55,608 nt of DNA from positions 1 to 55,608 of the forward strand of contig JAYVMU010000032.1 of assembly GCA_043758775.1 (NCBI GenBank), read 5' to 3'. The notes beneath the pieces were generated by a model. That model had not been told where the DNA came from, did not search any database, and was given only the letters and a program-made list of their open reading frames with translations. Both the position numbers and the translations under genes were made by a program. This DNA comes from JACMMS01 sp043758775 (GTDB lineage: Bacteria; Pseudomonadota; Gammaproteobacteria; Burkholderiales; Methylophilaceae). Below, piece by piece: positions 1 to 8,062 of the stretch; position 1 is the first letter of the stretch; each line of letters begins with the position of its first letter.

Positions 1-1
1 C

Positions 2-73
2 TTAACACTTAGTCGTGAATATCAAATTGAGCACTTTTTAAACAAAAATGCAGCCAATTTAATATGGCTTTAG
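2..73 (+). CDS. possible C-terminal end of an upstream gene (partial)
   Basis: One plus-strand frame is open from the window edge to a TAG at 71-73 and would encode 23 residues ending in NAANLIWL; the other two plus frames close at once. The fragment is too short to assign to a family. It stops 36 bp before the next likely start, so it could be the gene ahead of the redox operon, but it may also be chance. Confidence 0.25.
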   Translation, partial: LTLSREYQIEHFLNKNAANLIWL

Positions 74-109
74 TAAAAGCGCTTCGTGCAAAGGTCTCAG
101 AAAATTAAT

Positions 110-649
110 ATGAGAAGTGTACACAGCTTATGGATGTTGCCGGTCGCTGCGATTGTAATGCCTGCTTATGCGGCAGATTACATGACAGCTCAGCAAGCGC
201 AAAAAGCTATTTTCCCTGATGCTGACTCATTTGAAACGCGCCCAGCGATTTTCACTGATGCACAAAAAGATAAAATTAAAGAGTTATCTGGTCTGCGTCA
301 GCGTTGGGATACACAGCAAATATGGCGTGCAGTGAAAGAGGGTAAAACCATAGGCTGGTTTGCAGTAGATGACGTGATAGGTAAGCATGAGTTTATTACC
401 TATGGCGTCGGTTTTACGCCAGACGGACATGTGGTTGGTATAGAGATTATGAGTTATCGTGAAACGCATGGTGGTCAAGTGCGTGATGCCAGCTGGCGCA
501 AAACCTTTGTTGGCAAAACTTTGGCTGATCCGTTTAAACTGGATGTTGATGTACCGAATAATAGTGGTGGTACGCTGTCTAGCCGCAACGTTATGGATGG
601 TGTTAAGCGCGTTTTGGTGATACAAAAAGTACTTAATCTGCGTGAGTAG
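110..649 (+). CDS. exported FMN-binding domain protein (flavinylation substrate)
   Basis: This encodes a periplasmic electron carrier of the FMN-binding (NqrC/RnfG-like) family, whose flavin is attached covalently by ApbE. The ATG at 110 gives 180 residues beginning with a short signal peptide that ends in AYA before AD, so I prefer it to the GTG at 86, which would add eight residues ahead of the signal. The sequence SGGTLSS near residues 152-158 matches the flavinylation motif S/T-G-A/G-T, with the threonine near residue 155 as the expected attachment point. The next gene is the ApbE transferase, whose start overlaps this stop by 8 bp, which supports the assignment. The electron partner is probably the membrane protein that follows. 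Domain call is firm; the physiological electron donor and acceptor are unknown. Confidence 0.85.
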   Translation: MRSVHSLWMLPVAAIVMPAYAADYMTAQQAQKAIFPDADSFETRPAIFTDAQKDKIKELSGLRQRWDTQQIWRAVKEGKTIGWFAVDDVIGKHEFITYGVGFTPDGHVVGIEIMSYRETHGGQVRDASWRKTFVGKTLADPFKLDVDVPNNSGGTLSSRNVMDGVKRVLVIQKVLNLRE

Positions 650-1475
650 TGTTGGTCAGACTTATGTCAGGCGCATGCGTCCAGTACTTGGTACGTTTGT
701 TGAGATCGGAGCCGACACTGGTCACAGTCATGCCAATATAGAACAAGCCATTAATGCTGCATTCTTTGTCATTCAAACAATTCACGATTTACTTAGTTTT
801 CATGAATTGAATAGCGAGTTAACTCGACTTAATCAAGCGCATGGTGCTTTCATTAACGTACATAATCACACCATACGCGTATTGCGTTTAGCCAGAGGTA
901 TGATGATAAGCAGTGAGGGATTATTTAACTGTACAGTGGGCGGTATGATGGTTGATAGTGGTGTTTTACCTAATCATGGTGGCCATGCAGCGCCCAGTGG
1001 TCGTGCAGGTGATATTGAAATTAAAAATGGCCAGGTTAAGCTGAACAGAAACGTGAAAATTACATTAGATGGAATTGCTAAAGGTTATGCAGTGGATTGT
1101 GCTATTGCCGTGATGAAGCGCCATGGTGTTGCTTCTGGCTGGGTAAATGCCGGGGGTGATTTGCGTGTGTATGGGAACATGACATTGCCCGTGCAACGTC
1201 GCGAGCTCGACGGTAGTTTTACTGCTCTGGGAAGTCTGCAAAATGCAGCGTTGGCTAGCTCGCATGTGGGCGTGGAATGCGATGCTAATTTCCCTGGCAG
1301 GATAGTGGGTGAGCGCGCTATACCAGCATTGGGCATATGGAGTGTGATGTCGCATTTTGCCTGGCGTGCCGATGCCTTAACTAAAGTTGCCAGTTTAGCC
1401 AATGAACATGATAGAGATGATATTGTTAGTCAATTAGGTGGCAAGATGGTTTATCTGCAACAGGTGACGTTTTGA
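642..1475 (+). CDS. apbE: FAD:protein FMN transferase, ApbE family
   Basis: ApbE moves FMN from FAD onto a threonine of FMN-binding domain proteins, using Mg. The 277-residue product shows the family landmarks in order: RPVLGTFVEI near residue 12, LDGIAKGYAVD in the middle, NAGGDLRVYG after it, and ADALTK near the C-terminus, where the metal-binding acidic residue sits. The GTG start overlaps the FMN-binding gene by 8 bp; an in-frame ATG at 675 would cut into the conserved RPVLGTF start, so GTG is more likely. The product is shorter than many ApbE proteins and has no visible signal peptide or lipobox, although its substrate appears exported. That could mean flavinylation before export, or secretion by another route. 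Confidence 0.88.
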   Translation: MSSVGQTYVRRMRPVLGTFVEIGADTGHSHANIEQAINAAFFVIQTIHDLLSFHELNSELTRLNQAHGAFINVHNHTIRVLRLARGMMISSEGLFNCTVGGMMVDSGVLPNHGGHAAPSGRAGDIEIKNGQVKLNRNVKITLDGIAKGYAVDCAIAVMKRHGVASGWVNAGGDLRVYGNMTLPVQRRELDGSFTALGSLQNAALASSHVGVECDANFPGRIVGERAIPALGIWSVMSHFAWRADALTKVASLANEHDRDDIVSQLGGKMVYLQQVTF

Positions 1476-1909
1476 TGAGAGGCTATCCTAGCTGGTTTTA
1501 CCGCATATTGATTGTTAGTTTCACTTCACTCATTATTAGTGGATTGTTGCTAACGCCTAATGCACTGGTATTCCGCTTGGAATGGAATATTGCCTGGTAT
1601 TTTCCAGAAGCTATACGCCTGTGGGTGGTGGCATTACATGTGCTGGTTGGGTTCTTTGTCTCTGCGCAATTGGGTGCGCTATGGAGCGTGCATATGCGTA
1701 TTGGCTGGCGTCATCACAAGAATATCAGAAGCGGTCTTAGTATGGTGTTTACACTGCTAGCACTCGTATTAACAGGGATTGGTATTTACTACTTAGGTGA
1801 ACATTTATCCGTCAGTGCCAGTGTTGCGCATATATTGATCGGCTTTAGTTTGCCTTGTCTTTTTATTTATCACATAGTTGCAGGTCGCACGTATCACAAA
1901 ATACATTAA
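1475..1909 (+). CDS. four-helix membrane protein, DUF4405 / cytochrome b-like
   Basis: The 144-residue product is mostly hydrophobic, with four predicted membrane segments and several histidines placed within or next to them (ALHVLVGFF, SVHMRIGWRHH, VAHILIGF, IYHIVAGR). This pattern resembles the small DUF4405 / cytochrome b561-like proteins that hold haem and pair with flavinylated periplasmic proteins. The ATG at 1475 overlaps the apbE stop as TGATG, so the three genes are translationally coupled. A plausible role is passing electrons between the quinone pool and the FMN-binding protein. Haem binding is inferred from histidine placement only. Gene end is followed by a 110-bp gap before alaA with no clear terminator. 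Confidence 0.65.
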   Translation: MRGYPSWFYRILIVSFTSLIISGLLLTPNALVFRLEWNIAWYFPEAIRLWVVALHVLVGFFVSAQLGALWSVHMRIGWRHHKNIRSGLSMVFTLLALVLTGIGIYYLGEHLSVSASVAHILIGFSLPCLFIYHIVAGRTYHKIH

Positions 1910-2019
1910 TCCAATTGATAATTCAAACACTTAGAATGTAGCGTTTACATTGCTCTAGGTGGCTGTCACAAGGTAGAATTCACCCTTTACTTAAATCTGC
2001 GTTTTTACGTGTGCAACTT

Positions 2020-3264
2020 ATGGAAACCTTACTCAAATCGACCAAGCTCAGCAACGTTTGCTACGATATCCGTGGCCCAGTGTTGCAGCGCGCGCGGCAG
2101 ATGGAAGACGAAGGCCAGCGTATTATCAAGCTCAATATTGGCAACCCGGCACCATTTGGCTTTTTAGCACCGGAAGAAATTCTGCAAGATGTCATTCGCA
2201 ATTTGGGCGAAGCTTCTGGCTACACCGATAGCAAAGGTTTATTTGCTGCGCGTAAAGCTATAATGCATTACACGCAGCAAAAGAATATTGCCGGGGTAGA
2301 TGTTGATGACATCATCATCGGCAATGGCGTATCCGAGCTGATTGTCATGGCGATGCAAGCCTTGTTAAATAATGGCGACCAAGTATTAGTGCCCATGCCT
2401 GACTATCCATTATGGACCGCAGCAGTGACGCTGGCTGGTGGCAGTGCGCGGCATTATGCATGTGACGAGAAATCTGGCTGGTTGCCAGACTTAAACGATA
2501 TGGAATCGAAAATCACAGCCAATACGCGTGGTATTGTGATTATTAATCCGAATAATCCAACTGGCGCTTTATATCCGGATGACACTTTGCGCGGCATTAT
2601 TGAGATTGCGCGTCATCATGGCTTGGTAATTTTTGCCGATGAAATTTACGATAAGGTGTTGTATGACGGTAACACACATACGTCGATTGCTTCATTAGCT
2701 GACGATATCTTATTTGTTACATTCAATGGCTTATCTAAAAACTATCGCACCTGCGGTTATCGCTCAGGTTGGCTAATAGTGTCAGGTGAGAAAAAACACG
2801 CCAAAGATTACATCGAAGGTCTTAATATGTTAGCCAGCATGCGCTTGTGTGCCAATGTGCCTGGTCAATTAGCCATACAAACAGCGCTGGGTGGCTATCA
2901 AAGCATCAATGATTTAGTTGCACCAGAAGGCAGACTCTGTAAACAGCGTGATTTGGCATATGAGATGCTCACAGCAATCCCCGGTGTAACTTGCTATAAG
3001 CCCGCCGCTGCGATGTACTTATTCCCTAAACTAGACCCTGCGATGTACCCGATTGAGGATGATCAGCAATTTATTTTAGAGTTATTGCTAGAAGAAAAAG
3101 TCTTGTTAGTGCAGGGTACAGGTTTTAACTGGAAGCTCACCGATCATTTTAGAGTGGTGTTTTTACCGAATGTAGATGATTTAACGGAGGCTATTAAACG
3201 CATTGCACGTTTTTTAGAGAGTTATCGTAAAAAAAATGCATTAAAAATACAAGCCGTAGCCTGA
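2020..3264 (+). CDS. alaA: PLP-dependent aminotransferase, AlaA type
   Basis: This fold-type I aminotransferase closely follows E. coli AlaA, the main glutamate-pyruvate (alanine) transaminase. Visible landmarks are NVCYDIRGPVL at the N-terminus, KLNIGNPAPFGF, the NPNNPTGA loop, FADEIYDK, and the PLP lysine in FNGLSKNYR (about residue 240). Length (about 414 residues) is normal. I chose the ATG at 2020 because it begins METLLKSTKLSNV, matching AlaA; a GTG at 2011 would add three residues. In betaproteobacteria this gene commonly precedes hom and thrC, as it does here, with an acetyltransferase gene in between, suggesting co-transcription of alanine and threonine synthesis genes. Confidence 0.93.
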   Translation: METLLKSTKLSNVCYDIRGPVLQRARQMEDEGQRIIKLNIGNPAPFGFLAPEEILQDVIRNLGEASGYTDSKGLFAARKAIMHYTQQKNIAGVDVDDIIIGNGVSELIVMAMQALLNNGDQVLVPMPDYPLWTAAVTLAGGSARHYACDEKSGWLPDLNDMESKITANTRGIVIINPNNPTGALYPDDTLRGIIEIARHHGLVIFADEIYDKVLYDGNTHTSIASLADDILFVTFNGLSKNYRTCGYRSGWLIVSGEKKHAKDYIEGLNMLASMRLCANVPGQLAIQTALGGYQSINDLVAPEGRLCKQRDLAYEMLTAIPGVTCYKPAAAMYLFPKLDPAMYPIEDDQQFILELLLEEKVLLVQGTGFNWKLTDHFRVVFLPNVDDLTEAIKRIARFLESYRKKNALKIQAVA

Positions 3265-3267
3265 TGC

Positions 3268-3711
3268 ATGCTGCAGTTCATTGAGATTACCGATAATACT
3301 GGCAAAATCGTACAACCCGATTGGCTGGCACGTGCAGAGTCTGTGCACAGACAATTGCGTACGGAGCTATCCAGTGACTATGCGGCACAGCTTAGCCAGG
3401 TATTTGCAAATGGTGCGCGCATGAGTGTTGCTATCAATGATGAGCAAGTGGTCGGAGTTGCCATCTGGCGTGTCATCGTGAACACTTATGAAGGTCATCA
3501 ATTTTATGTCGATGATTTGGTGACGGATGCATTACATCGTTCACAAGGTATTGGTAAAGCGTTGTTGGCAAACTTGGAGTTACTGGCTCGGCAACACAAT
3601 TGCGATGTGTTGACTCTAGATTCTGGGACACAACGCACACGTGCACATGCTTTTTATTTTCGTGAAGGAATGCATATTCCTTCTTTTTGTTTCAGGAAAA
3701 AGTTGTCATGA
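3268..3711 (+). CDS. GNAT-family N-acetyltransferase
   Basis: The 147-residue product has the GNAT acetyl-CoA fold: a strand-rich middle ending in FYVDDLVTD, followed by the acyl-CoA pyrophosphate loop RSQGIGKALL (Q/R-x-x-G-x-G/A). The C-terminal part ends with HAFYFREGM, a typical GNAT helix. The substrate cannot be told from sequence. It starts 4 bp after alaA and its stop overlaps the hom start (ATGA), so it belongs to the alaA-hom-thrC transcription unit. It could acetylate an amino acid or a protein N-terminus, but nothing here decides that. Confidence 0.85.
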   Translation: MLQFIEITDNTGKIVQPDWLARAESVHRQLRTELSSDYAAQLSQVFANGARMSVAINDEQVVGVAIWRVIVNTYEGHQFYVDDLVTDALHRSQGIGKALLANLELLARQHNCDVLTLDSGTQRTRAHAFYFREGMHIPSFCFRKKLS

Positions 3712-5024
3712 AGTTATTAAAAGTAGGTTTGTTGGGTATCGGCACCGTGGGTGGCGGTACTTTCACGGTGCTGGATCGTAATGCGGATGAAATCAGCCGC
3801 CGTACAGGTTACGCTATCAAAATCACGCACGTGGCAGATCGTAATATCGCACACGCAGCCGAAGTGACAGCAGGTAAGGCCATAATAGTAACGGATGATG
3901 CATTTGCTGTAGTCAACAATCCTGATATCGATGTGGTGGTTGAGCTCATTGGTGGCTACACTTTAGCTAAAGAACTCGTGCTAAAAGCGATTGCTAACGG
4001 CAAACATGTGGTGACTGCTAACAAAGCGCTGATTGCTTTGCATGGCAATGAGATTTTTGCCGCTGCACAAAAAGCCAATGTCATGGTGGCTTTTGAAGCT
4101 GCTGTAGCTGGTGGAATACCGATTATCAAAGCGCTACGTGAGGGTTTGGGTGCAAACCGCATTGAATGGGTGGCGGGTATTATTAATGGCACGACTAATT
4201 TTATTCTGACTGAAATGCGCGAAAAAGGCTTGGCTTTTGCTGATGTCTTAGGCGAAGCGCAACGTTTAGGCTATGCCGAAGCGGACCCTATGTTTGACGT
4301 GGAAGGCATTGATGCGGCACATAAACTGACGATTATGTCAGCCATTGCATTTGGTATTCCGATGCAGTTTGAAAGTGCTTACACTGAAGGTATTACCAAG
4401 CTCACGACAAAAGATATTAAGTACGCTGAAGAACTAGGCTATCGCGTGAAATTGCTTGGCATTAGCAAACGTAATGGCAATGGTGTGGAGTTGCGTGTAC
4501 ACCCTACGTTAATTCCTGAAAAACGTTTAATCGCCAATGTGAATGGCGCCATGAATGCTGTCGTGGTGAAGGGTGATGCCGTTGGCCCAACGCTGTATTA
4601 TGGTGCTGGTGCTGGTGCTGAGCCTACGGCTAGTGCCGTGGTGGCAGATTTAATGGATGTTGCACGTTTGCACAATGCAATGGCAGAACAGCGTGTACCC
4701 TATTTGGCATTCCAGCCAGACCAAATCACGCATTTGCCAATTTTACCTATTTCTGAAATCAGCAGCGCCTATTACCTACGTTTGCGTGCAATGGACAAAC
4801 CTGGTGTGTTGGCGAATGTCACGAAAATTTTGGGCGACGCTAATATCTCAATTGATGCCATGATGCAAAAAGAGCCAGATGATAATGAGACTGAAGCGGA
4901 TATCGTGATATTGACGCATATTACAGTTGAAAAGAATATGGACGCTGCGATCAGGGCGATTGAAGCATTGGATGCGATTGCTGGCAGTGTCACCAAAATT
5001 CGCATGGAAGAACTCAGTAGGTAA
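3708..5024 (+). CDS. hom: homoserine dehydrogenase
   Basis: Hom reduces aspartate semialdehyde to homoserine, the branch point for threonine and methionine. The product (438 residues from the ATG at 3708) starts with the Rossmann motif GLLGIGTVGGG, carries the catalytic region NGTTNFIL and EADPMFDVEGIDAAHK, and ends with an ACT domain beginning MDKPGVLANVTKI, the usual site for threonine feedback. The start at 3708 overlaps the previous stop as ATGA and is preceded by AGGAAAA; a TTG at 3687 in the same frame lies inside the upstream gene and is unlikely. thrC follows after 30 bp. Monofunctional form, without an aspartokinase domain. Confidence 0.96.
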   Translation: MKLLKVGLLGIGTVGGGTFTVLDRNADEISRRTGYAIKITHVADRNIAHAAEVTAGKAIIVTDDAFAVVNNPDIDVVVELIGGYTLAKELVLKAIANGKHVVTANKALIALHGNEIFAAAQKANVMVAFEAAVAGGIPIIKALREGLGANRIEWVAGIINGTTNFILTEMREKGLAFADVLGEAQRLGYAEADPMFDVEGIDAAHKLTIMSAIAFGIPMQFESAYTEGITKLTTKDIKYAEELGYRVKLLGISKRNGNGVELRVHPTLIPEKRLIANVNGAMNAVVVKGDAVGPTLYYGAGAGAEPTASAVVADLMDVARLHNAMAEQRVPYLAFQPDQITHLPILPISEISSAYYLRLRAMDKPGVLANVTKILGDANISIDAMMQKEPDDNETEADIVILTHITVEKNMDAAIRAIEALDAIAGSVTKIRMEELSR

Positions 5025-5054
5025 GTTTAGCGCATATAGGTTGTGAATTAAAAG

Positions 5055-6491
5055 ATGAAATATATTAGTACGCGCGGGCAATCGCCCGCATTAAGTTTTA
5101 GCGAAATCTTATTGGGTGGTTTAGCGCCAGATGGTGGCTTATATCTGCCAGAAAGTTATCCGCAGTTTAACGATGCGGATTTAACCGCGATGCGTGGCAT
5201 GAATTATCGCGAATTAACTTTTGCAATTTTGAGTCGCTTAATTGATGAAAGTGATATTCCTGCGGCTGGTTTGAAAGCGATTATCGATAAAACCTACCGT
5301 GCCGATGTGTATTGCTATACACGTGACAATCAAAACGCGGAAGACATCACGCCTACGCTTAAGCTAGAAGATAACTTGTATTTGCTATCGCTATCCAATG
5401 GTCCGACACTGGCGTTTAAAGATATGGCGATGCAGTTACTAGGCAATCTGTTTGAGTATGTGCTGGCAAAGACGGGTGAAACCACCAATATTTTAGGTGC
5501 AACCTCCGGCGATACCGGCTCAGCGGCAGAGTATGCCATGCGCGGCAAAAAGGGTATCAGCGTGTTTATGCTGTCGCCACATAAAAAAATGAGCCGTTTC
5601 CAAACTGCGCAAATGTTCAGCCTAGCAGACTTAAACATACATAATATCGCGGTAAAAGGCGTATTTGATGATTGTCAGGATATGGTCAAAGCCGTATCAA
5701 ATGATCATACTTTTAAAGCACAGTACAAAATCGGTGCGGTCAATTCCATCAATTGGGGCCGCATCATTGCGCAAGTGGTGTACTACTTTAAAGGCTATTT
5801 AGCGGTTACCCAGGATAACCGTGAAAAGGTCAGTTTTGCTGTGCCAAGTGGTAATTTTGGCAATGTTTGCGCTGGTCATATTGCGCGCATGATGGGCCTG
5901 CCGATAGACAAATTAGTCGTGGCAACCAATGAGAATGACGTGCTGGACGAATTCTTTAAAACCGGTGTGTATCGCCCACGTGGTTCAGCCAATACCTACC
6001 ATACCTCTAGCCCGTCTATGGATATCAGCAAAGCTTCAAACTTCGAACGTTTTGTGTTCGACCTTGTTGACCGTAATGCGGTGAAGGTTCGTGAATTATG
6101 GAGCAAAGTTGATAACGGTGGCGCTTTTGATTTGAATATAAGTGGCTATTTTGCAAAAGTAGCGAGTTATGGTTTTATATCAGGCAGTAGCAACCACGAG
6201 AATCGTATGCAGACTATTCGCGCAGCGCATAGCAAGTACGGTGTCACTATTGATACGCATACCGCAGATGGCCTAAAAGTCGCACTAGAACAGCGCGACG
6301 ACAGTATTCCTATGCTTGTCTTAGAAACAGCATTAGCTGTTAAATTTGAAGATGCAATCGTTGAGGCATTAGGTACTCAACCCGCACGCCCAGATTCCTT
6401 AAATGGTTTGGAAGATTTGCCGCAGCGTTTTGAGGTGATGGACTTTGATGTAACGGCAATTAAGCAATACATTGTCAATAAAACAGCTTAG
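5055..6491 (+). CDS. thrC: threonine synthase
   Basis: ThrC converts O-phosphohomoserine to threonine with PLP. The 478-residue product starts MKYISTRGQ, typical of the long (class I) form, and contains the PLP lysine motif PTLAFKDMAM and the phosphate-binding loop GATSGDTGSAAEYA. Length fits the family. It lies 30 bp behind hom; the homoserine kinase normally needed between the two reactions is not in this window. thyA follows after 11 bp and may be read through from the same message. Confidence 0.96.
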   Translation: MKYISTRGQSPALSFSEILLGGLAPDGGLYLPESYPQFNDADLTAMRGMNYRELTFAILSRLIDESDIPAAGLKAIIDKTYRADVYCYTRDNQNAEDITPTLKLEDNLYLLSLSNGPTLAFKDMAMQLLGNLFEYVLAKTGETTNILGATSGDTGSAAEYAMRGKKGISVFMLSPHKKMSRFQTAQMFSLADLNIHNIAVKGVFDDCQDMVKAVSNDHTFKAQYKIGAVNSINWGRIIAQVVYYFKGYLAVTQDNREKVSFAVPSGNFGNVCAGHIARMMGLPIDKLVVATNENDVLDEFFKTGVYRPRGSANTYHTSSPSMDISKASNFERFVFDLVDRNAVKVRELWSKVDNGGAFDLNISGYFAKVASYGFISGSSNHENRMQTIRAAHSKYGVTIDTHTADGLKVALEQRDDSIPMLVLETALAVKFEDAIVEALGTQPARPDSLNGLEDLPQRFEVMDFDVTAIKQYIVNKTA

Positions 6492-6502
6492 GAGCTAACT
6501 GT

Positions 6503-7297
6503 ATGCAGGTCTATCTGGATTTAGTGCGCCATGTATTAGCACATGGCAATGTGAAGACTGACCGCACTGGCACAGGCACTAAAAGCGTCTTTGGCTATCA
6601 AATGCGTTTTAATTTGGCGGAGGGTTTTCCATTACTCACGACTAAAAAAGTCCATCTAAAATCCATTATTCATGAGCTTTTATGGTTCTTGCAAGGTAGT
6701 ACCAATATTGCCTATCTTAAAGAACATAATGTGCGTATTTGGGATGAGTGGGCAGATGAGCAGGGTAATCTAGGCCCAGTTTACGGCTATCAATGGCGCA
6801 ATTGGCCTAAGCCTGATGGCTCACATATCGACCAGATTACACAGGTCATTAATGCAATCAAAATTACACCAGACTCACGTCGGCTGATTGTTTCAGCATG
6901 GAACGTGGCCGATGTCGACCAAATGAAACTACCACCTTGCCATGCGTTTTTTCAGTTCTATGTGGCTGATGGCAAATTAAGTTGCCAACTTTACCAGCGT
7001 AGTGCGGATATTTTTCTAGGCGTACCGTTTAATATTGCTTCTTATGCGCTACTCACGATGATGGTAGCGCAGGTGTGCGGCTTAAAATTGGGTGACTTTG
7101 TGCATACCTTGGGTGATGCGCATATCTATACTAATCACTTGGAACAAGTGAACGAACAGCTTTCACGTACTCCAAAAACGCTTCCCAAAATGGCCATCAA
7201 CCCAGCAGTAAACGATATTTTCCAATTCAAGTTTGAAGATTTCACTCTAGAAAATTATAATCCATATCCTGCCATTAAAGGCTTAGTTGCCGTATAA
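6503..7297 (+). CDS. thyA: thymidylate synthase
   Basis: ThyA methylates dUMP to dTMP using methylene-tetrahydrofolate, leaving dihydrofolate. The product has exactly 264 residues like the E. coli enzyme. The catalytic cysteine is Cys146 in LPPCHAFFQF; the phosphate-binding RRLIVSAWN and the dUMP-recognising QRSADIFLGVPFNIASY follow. It starts 11 bp after thrC with GGAGC upstream. The dihydrofolate reductase that recycles its product (folA, 11548) and the dCTP deaminase that feeds it (dcd, 15457) lie in the same window but not in the same transcription unit. Confidence 0.97.
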   Translation: MQVYLDLVRHVLAHGNVKTDRTGTGTKSVFGYQMRFNLAEGFPLLTTKKVHLKSIIHELLWFLQGSTNIAYLKEHNVRIWDEWADEQGNLGPVYGYQWRNWPKPDGSHIDQITQVINAIKITPDSRRLIVSAWNVADVDQMKLPPCHAFFQFYVADGKLSCQLYQRSADIFLGVPFNIASYALLTMMVAQVCGLKLGDFVHTLGDAHIYTNHLEQVNEQLSRTPKTLPKMAINPAVNDIFQFKFEDFTLENYNPYPAIKGLVAV

Positions 7298-7305
7298 ATA
7301 AAAAA

Positions 7306-7333
7306 AAGCCACTTTAAACGGGAAAAGTGGCTT
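7306..7333 (-). terminator. rho-independent terminator for the EF-hand gene
   Basis: A perfect 10-bp inverted repeat (AAGCCACTTT / AAAGTGGCTT) with an 8-nt loop is followed, in the minus direction, by a run of T residues (plus-strand A run at 7300-7307). The T tract is on the minus side, so it mainly ends the EF-hand gene, though the stem may also stop reading from thyA. Confidence 0.8.
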
Positions 7334-7398
7334 AAACCTGCAACCTATGGGGGATAAATTGCAGGAGGGTAAAAGGGGGTTAAATCATCTAAATGGGT

Positions 7399-7833
7399 TT
7401 AGTTGACCGCTGGCATTGGTGCGCTTTCACTAGATTTCACAGCTGCAATTGTTTTGTAATTGGCGTACTCTTCTTCTGACAGCATGCCATCGTGATTTGT
7501 ATCAGCCGCATCAAACTGCACAGCTAATGCCTTATCTTTAGCTGCTTCCTTTAATGAGATTTTCCCGTCGCTATTTACGTCTAGTTTTTTGAAGTCTACA
7601 TCTACAGGTGCTTTTGTTTTACTGTCTAAGGCTTTGCTATCAGCTAATTTTATAGCTGGCAGTTTAGCATCCACAACTTTAGCGTCTTTAACTTGTCCTT
7701 CATTAGCAATCGCATCCTTTAATGCTGCTTTATTATCAGCCAGTGCAGATGTGCTCAGGCTTGCCATAAAAAAAATTGCGATGGCGCTTGCGCTGATTGG
7801 GATTATTTTGTTCATTGAAAAATTGAATTCCAT
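7399..7833 (-). CDS. exported EF-hand calcium-binding protein
   Basis: The 144-residue product begins with a signal peptide (hydrophobic SASAIAIFFMASLS, then ALAD) followed by a lysine/alanine-rich stretch and two EF-hand loops, DVNSDGKISLKE and DTNHDGMLSEEE. A strong AGGAG seven bases before the ATG at 7833 decides that start. The protein is probably periplasmic and binds calcium; its client is unknown. It is a paralogue of the EF-hand/BON protein at 43969: both have the order hydrophobic leader, EF loop, EAAKDK, EF loop, ending in a Y-x-x-YK motif. A near-consensus sigma-54 promoter with IHF-like and GlrR-like sites lies upstream, so control by the neighbouring GlrK/GlrR system is likely. 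Confidence 0.85.
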   Translation of the reverse strand: MEFNFSMNKIIPISASAIAIFFMASLSTSALADNKAALKDAIANEGQVKDAKVVDAKLPAIKLADSKALDSKTKAPVDVDFKKLDVNSDGKISLKEAAKDKALAVQFDAADTNHDGMLSEEEYANYKTIAAVKSSESAPMPAVN

Positions 7834-7898
7834 TGTTAACTCCTAAATACAGATTAAAAAGTGTTTCACTCACGTGTGTAGTGTTACATAGAGTATGT

Positions 7899-7914
7899 AG
7901 CTAATATCGTGCCA
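7899..7914 (-). promoter_or_regulatory. sigma-54 (-24/-12) promoter of the EF-hand gene
   Basis: On the minus strand TGGCACG-N4-TAGCT matches the RpoN consensus TGGCACG-N4-TTGCT with one mismatch, and the invariant GG and GC are 10 nt apart. Transcription would start near 7888, leaving a leader of about 55 nt that carries the strong ribosome binding site of the EF-hand gene. Confidence 0.75.
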
Positions 7915-7933
7915 TATCACTTTTATGCTTATA

Positions 7934-7946
7934 AATCATGTAGTTA
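7934..7946 (+). promoter_or_regulatory. IHF-like site between enhancer and sigma-54 promoter
   Basis: The 13-mer AATCATGTAGTTA matches the IHF consensus WATCAANNNNTTR except at one position. It lies between the -24 box and the nearer GlrR-like site, the place where DNA bending would help the activator reach RNA polymerase. Confidence 0.45.
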
Positions 7947-7965
7947 GATTATTCCTTGCTTTAAG

Positions 7966-8011
7966 CAAGCCTCTTTTAATGTCGCCATTCAGCGACATTA
8001 AAAGAGGCTTG
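7966..8011. repeat. 20-bp perfect inverted repeat
   Basis: Arms 7966-7985 and 7992-8011 are perfectly complementary over 20 bp with a 6-nt loop. Beyond a 3-nt bulge, GCTTT (7958-7962) pairs again with AAAGC (8012-8016). No T tract follows on the minus side, so a simple terminator for the glr operon is not obvious, though the RNA hairpin would stabilise that operon's 3' end. The apex doubles as GlrR-like site 1. Confidence 0.8.
7980..7997. promoter_or_regulatory. GlrR/QseF-like binding site 1 (TGTC-N10-GACA)
   Basis: The sequence is an exact TGTC-N10-GACA, the motif described for the E. coli response regulator QseF (GlrR). It is centred about 100 bp upstream of the predicted sigma-54 start of the EF-hand gene. 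It forms the tip of a longer perfect inverted repeat (7966-8011). Confidence 0.65.
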
Positions 8012-8044
8012 AAAGCTAACACATTGAAATTAAAGAAGATAATT

Positions 8045-8062
8045 TGTCGCCGATAAGCGACT
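8045..8062. promoter_or_regulatory. GlrR/QseF-like binding site 2 (TGTC-N10-GACT)
   Basis: This matches TGTC-N10-GACA with one mismatch and shares the GTCGC-N6-GCGAC core with site 1, 65 bp away. It too sits in an inverted repeat (8041-8050 with 8057-8066, one mismatch). It would be the distal enhancer site of the EF-hand promoter. Confidence 0.55.

Noticed and set aside
2011..2019. GTG at 2011 as the alaA start
   Set aside because: The ATG at 2020 aligns with the AlaA family start; the GTG adds only three residues and has no better ribosome binding site.
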